64,000 bases of DNA from Symbiodolus clandestinus (GTDB lineage: Bacteria; Pseudomonadota; Gammaproteobacteria; Enterobacterales; G038960095), in contig CP152425.1 in the NCBI GenBank assembly GCA_038960095.1, positions 1,240,001-1,304,000 on the forward strand, written 5' to 3'. Position 1 is the first letter of the stretch. The number at the start of each line of letters is the position of its first letter. The translations under genes were made by a program, and so were the position numbers. Positions 61,164 to 64,000 of this stretch are shown here, one piece after another. Under the pieces are notes generated by a model that did no database searches, had not been told where the DNA came from, and was given only the letters and a program-made list of their open reading frames with translations.

Positions 61164-62075
61164 CTAAGCGACCGTAGTGATATTGGCTAAAGGATGATGT
61201 TCATCTACTTGCTTTGCTGCTACACTGCAAGAAAGAACTCGGTCGGTTGTCTTCGCTGTTGCCATTGATTGACAGAGATGTTCATTGGCTGCTTGTATCG
61301 CCTGAGTCACCTCTGCCCGGGTAAATATATGCCTTTTATCTTTGGTGTCACTCTTCTCTATTGAGTCATGGCTATTTAATGGCTCTTCTTGATTAACTAG
61401 AGGGTGATAACCAACCACTTTATTTTTCAAAAGTTGTGGAAGCCTTTGCATTCCTTCCCATAGGGTTGTTGCTGCAATGCTAACTTTCTGACTTCCCCCT
61501 TGAATCACTTTCCAAGTAGACTGAGCTGCTTGAGTAACCCCGTGGTATAACTTTTCTGTCAACGGTACTACTTGATGGTAAGTCCAAGGTACTGCAGCTC
61601 CAACGGTCCAAATCGTCGCGGGCTTAACCAGGTTACGGTAGGTCCAAGGTACTGCCGTTCCAACAGACCAGATCGTCGCGGGCTTGACCAGGTTACGGTA
61701 AGTCCAAGGTACTGCGGTTCCAATAGTCCAAATCGTCGCGGGCTTGGCCAGGTTACGGTAGGTCCAAGGTGCTGCGGTTCCAATAGTCCAAATCGTCGCG
61801 GGCTTGACCAGGTTACGGTAGGTCCAAGGTGCTGCGGTTCCAACTGCCCAAATTGCTGCTTTAGCGCTATAAATAATAGTGGGCTTGACCAGGTTATTGT
61901 AGGTCCAAGGTACTGCCGTTCCAACAGTCCAAAGAGTAAATCCTTTGGTGGTTTGCCAGCTCTCGGACAACAAAGATTTGTGCGCTGTTTTGGCATCTTT
62001 TATATAAGCTTTCAGCGCTTCATCATTAAGATTGACACTATCTGTGCCACCAGTATTACTAAAGTGTACTAACAT
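61164..62075 (-). CDS. Orphan protein with six 20-residue repeats
   Basis: A 303-residue protein of no family I recognise. ATG 62075 is chosen because AAGGA lies seven bases upstream; an in-frame GTG at 62102 adds nine residues. Six copies of a unit with core IWTVGTAxPWTYRNLxKPAT fill residues 47-170, five in strict 20-residue register and one set off by 7-8 residues. Each unit has invariant Trp, Pro-Trp-Thr-Tyr and Lys-Pro. After the repeats comes a helical region and a charged tail (EPLNSHDSIEKSDTKDKRH). There is no signal peptide. The near-identical units could make a solenoid, a membrane-interacting array or a host-protein mimic. Confidence 0.75.
   Translation of the reverse strand: MLVHFSNTGGTDSVNLNDEALKAYIKDAKTAHKSLLSESWQTTKGFTLWTVGTAVPWTYNNLVKPTIIYSAKAAIWAVGTAAPWTYRNLVKPATIWTIGTAAPWTYRNLAKPATIWTIGTAVPWTYRNLVKPATIWSVGTAVPWTYRNLVKPATIWTVGAAVPWTYHQVVPLTEKLYHGVTQAAQSTWKVIQGGSQKVSIAATTLWEGMQRLPQLLKNKVVGYHPLVNQEEPLNSHDSIEKSDTKDKRHIFTRAEVTQAIQAANEHLCQSMATAKTTDRVLSCSVAAKQVDEHHPLANITTVA
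61560..61937 (-). repeat. 60-bp tandem repeat array inside the repeat protein
   Basis: Five units of exactly 60 bp plus a diverged sixth. Neighbouring units differ by only a few bases (for example GTCCAAGGTACTGCxGTTCCAA recurs each 60 bp), so copy number is expected to vary by slippage or recombination. Confidence 0.9.
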
Positions 62076-62417
62076 TTTATTTTCCTTATTCAGTAAAATC
62101 ACGTTATATTTTTAACACAAAATTAACTTAAAATCCATATTTTTAGCTAAAAAATAGACTTAAATTCGCAGTTAATAGCACCCTAGCAGCCATGCAACCT
62201 GGTGTGCCCAGCAACTCAAGAAGCTTTGAAAATCAATCGCCTTTGCAAGAGATTTTATAAAATAATTAGAGAAGTTTTATCAGATGGCTTTTTATCGAAA
62301 AATCTACAGTTTGAACAATCAAAAATTTCACTATAAAGTGCTTTATATCTGCCCTAGGCTGCATGAGAAAAGATATCAAGTTGAGCGGCTATCTGGTTTC
62401 AGTCAATTAGTAACGGT
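62076..62417. other. AT-rich divergent intergenic region
   Basis: 342 bp between the repeat protein and the ydbH-like gene. It holds the paired GTTAA half-sites listed separately. I see no gene and no firm promoter for the plus-strand gene. Confidence 0.5.
62112..62127 (-). promoter_or_regulatory. Two GTTAA half-sites 11 bp apart
   Basis: On the minus strand AAGTTAATTTTGTGTTAAAA places GTTAA at 62123-62127 and 62112-62116, exactly 11 bp apart, 37-52 bp before ATG 62075. Confidence 0.45.
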
Positions 62418-64000
62418 ATGATCGATGTTGTGAAGATATCGCAAATTTTAAAAAAGATCAGTTGGATAATTATCGGTACCCTGCTGAGTCTACTCCTAGC
62501 GTTAACGGCATTGTGGTTTGCCTTGCCCGCCTTATTCGCGCATTGGAATCCACTAGGGCTCCAATGCCAATGTCAGGGACGATTGAGTCTGTCGCAGCGA
62601 AAATTAGTGATTCCCCCCTTGCAGTTGATGTATCAAGGAAAACGACTGCTGATAATGCCAACCGCTGCCAGATTGAGTCATCAAGCTGTAGAAGGTCACA
62701 AACAGCGATGGCAGTTAATCATTCCACAGCTGATTATCTATTCTCAGCCATGGAAAACTTTACTAGCCCCTACACGAACATCAACACCACTGGCTGAAGC
62801 ACCAGCACCTCCCCCCCAGTGGCTAATTTTGCTGCGAAAGCTATTGCACGGGCAGCTAGTCGTTGAACAATGCTATTGGGAAACTGATACAACAACTCCT
62901 TTATCACTCCAGCTATCACATCGGGAAACCGGGCTATATGCTGATATTCGGCATCCGCTATTTCAAGGTGAGGTTAGCTTAATCGCCCAGCGACGCTTAC
63001 AAATCAAAGCTCATTGGCAAACGAATCATCCTCAATATCCGGCAGGGCAACTGCAATCCAAATGTCAATTTGACAAATATTGGCGAGCTTGGCCAAGTCA
63101 CGGACAACTCCAAATAGCGCTACAACCGACACAACAACTGCCCAACGTTTATCAGCTTTTACTACAGTGGCAAGAGCAGCAGGGGAAGCTCCAGATTAGC
63201 ACCAAACAGGATAAGGAATTGCTATTAGATCTCCCCTGGCAGTGGAAGAACAAGCAGTTACAATGCCAATCAGGAGACTGGTTTTGGCCTTACGGCCCAA
63301 AACCGCTATCAGGCTCGCTACAGTTACAATGGATTAATCAACGACAAGCCAATAAACCTGGCTATTATGGTCAACTACGAAGTCATTGGCAGCTCAATGA
63401 ATCTCCGTGGGGAAATGCGATGCTGCAATTGAATGCTCAATTGGCAGCCGTTGAGTTAAAAAAAATTTTAATACATTGGGACTATCAACTGAGTGGTGAT
63501 GGAAAAATTCCATTGCCATCGTGGCAGAGCCAGGGGCAGGGAAGTTATTGTCCACTCCAACAGCAGCTAGTACTCAAACGGTTAACAGCGAATATTGATT
63601 CTTGGAAGTGGGGCTTATTGCAAGGAGAACCGCTGCGGTTAAGCTTACAAAAGCCTATGACTGTTTGCTTTCCCATTCCCCAAAACCAGCCCCCCTCGAC
63701 CAGTTATTGGCAACTAACGACGCGACAACTCCAGTTACCGCACCAACGATCGCTACGACAATTGGTCATCAATGGTGAGATCCAGGCCAGCACCACGCTT
63801 CAACAATTAACTTGGCGTGGAGTATTACAAGCAGCAGGGCTTAAACCATTGCAGGGCCAGGGTACCTGGAAAAACCAGCAGTTTCTTGGGGAGCTATGGT
63901 GGAAGCAACAACCACTAGCCGCTTTACAGTCACTATTGCCCGCTAAGCTCCCTTGGCAATTAAAACAGGGATTACTAACCACTCGAGCAACCATTAACGC
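62418..64000 (+). CDS. ydbH: YdbH-like AsmA-type envelope protein, 3' end outside window
   Basis: An open frame from ATG 62418 runs to the window edge (527 codons with no stop). It has one N-terminal helix (WIIIGTLLSLLLALTALWFALPALF) followed by a long periplasmic beta-rich region. LLLDLPWQWKNKQLQCQSGDWFWPYGPKPLSGSL matches E. coli YdbH (LLDLPWQITRQQLTVSDGRWSWPYAGFPLSG), and the segment GTWKNQQFLGELWWKQQPLAALQSLLP matches further on. YdbH, TamB and YhdP are bridge-like proteins that carry phospholipid to the outer membrane. Gln and Trp are very frequent. Intact as far as seen. Confidence 0.85.
   Translation, partial: MIDVVKISQILKKISWIIIGTLLSLLLALTALWFALPALFAHWNPLGLQCQCQGRLSLSQRKLVIPPLQLMYQGKRLLIMPTAARLSHQAVEGHKQRWQLIIPQLIIYSQPWKTLLAPTRTSTPLAEAPAPPPQWLILLRKLLHGQLVVEQCYWETDTTTPLSLQLSHRETGLYADIRHPLFQGEVSLIAQRRLQIKAHWQTNHPQYPAGQLQSKCQFDKYWRAWPSHGQLQIALQPTQQLPNVYQLLLQWQEQQGKLQISTKQDKELLLDLPWQWKNKQLQCQSGDWFWPYGPKPLSGSLQLQWINQRQANKPGYYGQLRSHWQLNESPWGNAMLQLNAQLAAVELKKILIHWDYQLSGDGKIPLPSWQSQGQGSYCPLQQQLVLKRLTANIDSWKWGLLQGEPLRLSLQKPMTVCFPIPQNQPPSTSYWQLTTRQLQLPHQRSLRQLVINGEIQASTTLQQLTWRGVLQAAGLKPLQGQGTWKNQQFLGELWWKQQPLAALQSLLPAKLPWQLKQGLLTTRATIN

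Noticed and set aside
61560..61937. CRISPR array
   Set aside because: Regular 60-bp periodicity, but units are contiguous coding repeats with no unique spacers and no cas genes.
61568..61996. Second minus-strand frame of 142 codons over the repeat array
   Set aside because: Same repeat-length effect in another frame; it has no proper start context.
61572..62072. Long plus-strand frame of 166 codons opposite the repeat protein
   Set aside because: It is the antisense shadow of the 60-bp repeats, which keep all frames open; the minus frame has the ribosome site and natural ends.
62462..62797. Plus-strand frame of 111 codons near 62.5 kb
   Set aside because: Lies inside the longer YdbH-like frame that begins at 62418, which has clear homology.

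Overview
The window is a piece of a gammaproteobacterial chromosome. Its core genes (kdsB-folE, coaA, nqrABCDEF-apbE-nqrM, hemA-prfA-prmC-kdsA, argS, cmoAB, aspS-yebC-ruvCAB, cydABX, tolQRAB-pal-cpoB, tRNA-Lys, rpsO-pnp, deaD, ydbH) read most easily against Enterobacterales and Vibrionales families. The order ruvB-cydAB-cydX-tolQ in one block is closer to the ancestral/Vibrio arrangement than to E. coli, where these are separate loci. I do not assign a genus. Many decaying genes, insertion-sequence remnants, tandem duplications and orphan genes with eukaryote-interaction features (Sel1 repeats, a lipase-type GHSLG protein, a membrane-anchored orphan pair, a 20-residue repeat protein) suggest a host-associated bacterium with relaxed selection.

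Layout. 1-870: end of kdsB, then folE. 890-11,030: an accessory region with IS3 debris, a plasmid-type partition cassette (ParA plus a ribbon-helix-helix partner, flanked by DnaA-box-like sites), a roughly 850-codon gene broken into five pieces, and two tandem Sel1-repeat genes (the first frameshifted). 11,500-14,680: an Rpn-type nuclease, a DUF2726 protein, a 66-residue protein and a lipase-like protein. 14,681-22,744 (minus): the complete Na+-translocating NADH:quinone reductase operon with its maturation genes apbE and nqrM, then coaA. 22,900-25,200 (minus): a dead bolA copy, bolA, a frameshifted immunity-like gene and yajQ. 25,400-29,543 (plus): hemA-prfA-prmC-kdsA, coupled by ATGA overlaps. 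29,637-36,067: a tandem duplication that copied an orphan gene together with the 3' half of argS. An IS4-family element with perfect ends and a 9-bp target duplication later landed in the second copy. 36,200-37,950: cmoA-cmoB. 38,940-51,650: aspS to cpoB, then two tRNA-Lys genes, the second with a CUU anticodon. 51,637-53,380: an orphan coiled-coil protein whose stop codon lies inside the tRNA. 53,687-61,086: emrAB-type efflux, rpsO, pnp and deaD. 61,164-62,075: the 20-residue repeat protein. 62,418-end: a ydbH-like gene cut by the window edge.

How it fits together. The core supplies respiration (Na+-NQR, cytochrome bd), envelope integrity (Tol-Pal, KDO synthesis, YdbH-type lipid transport), translation and tRNA modification, and Holliday-junction processing. 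Between these blocks sit single orphan genes, each flanked by AT-rich DNA. Several have pairs of GTTAA-like half-sites exactly 11 bp apart upstream, the spacing typical of OmpR-family regulators such as PhoP or PmrA. The most interesting hypothesis here is therefore a dispersed, co-regulated set of candidate host-interaction genes. Several frame breaks are one-base homopolymer differences, so assembly error must be excluded for those.
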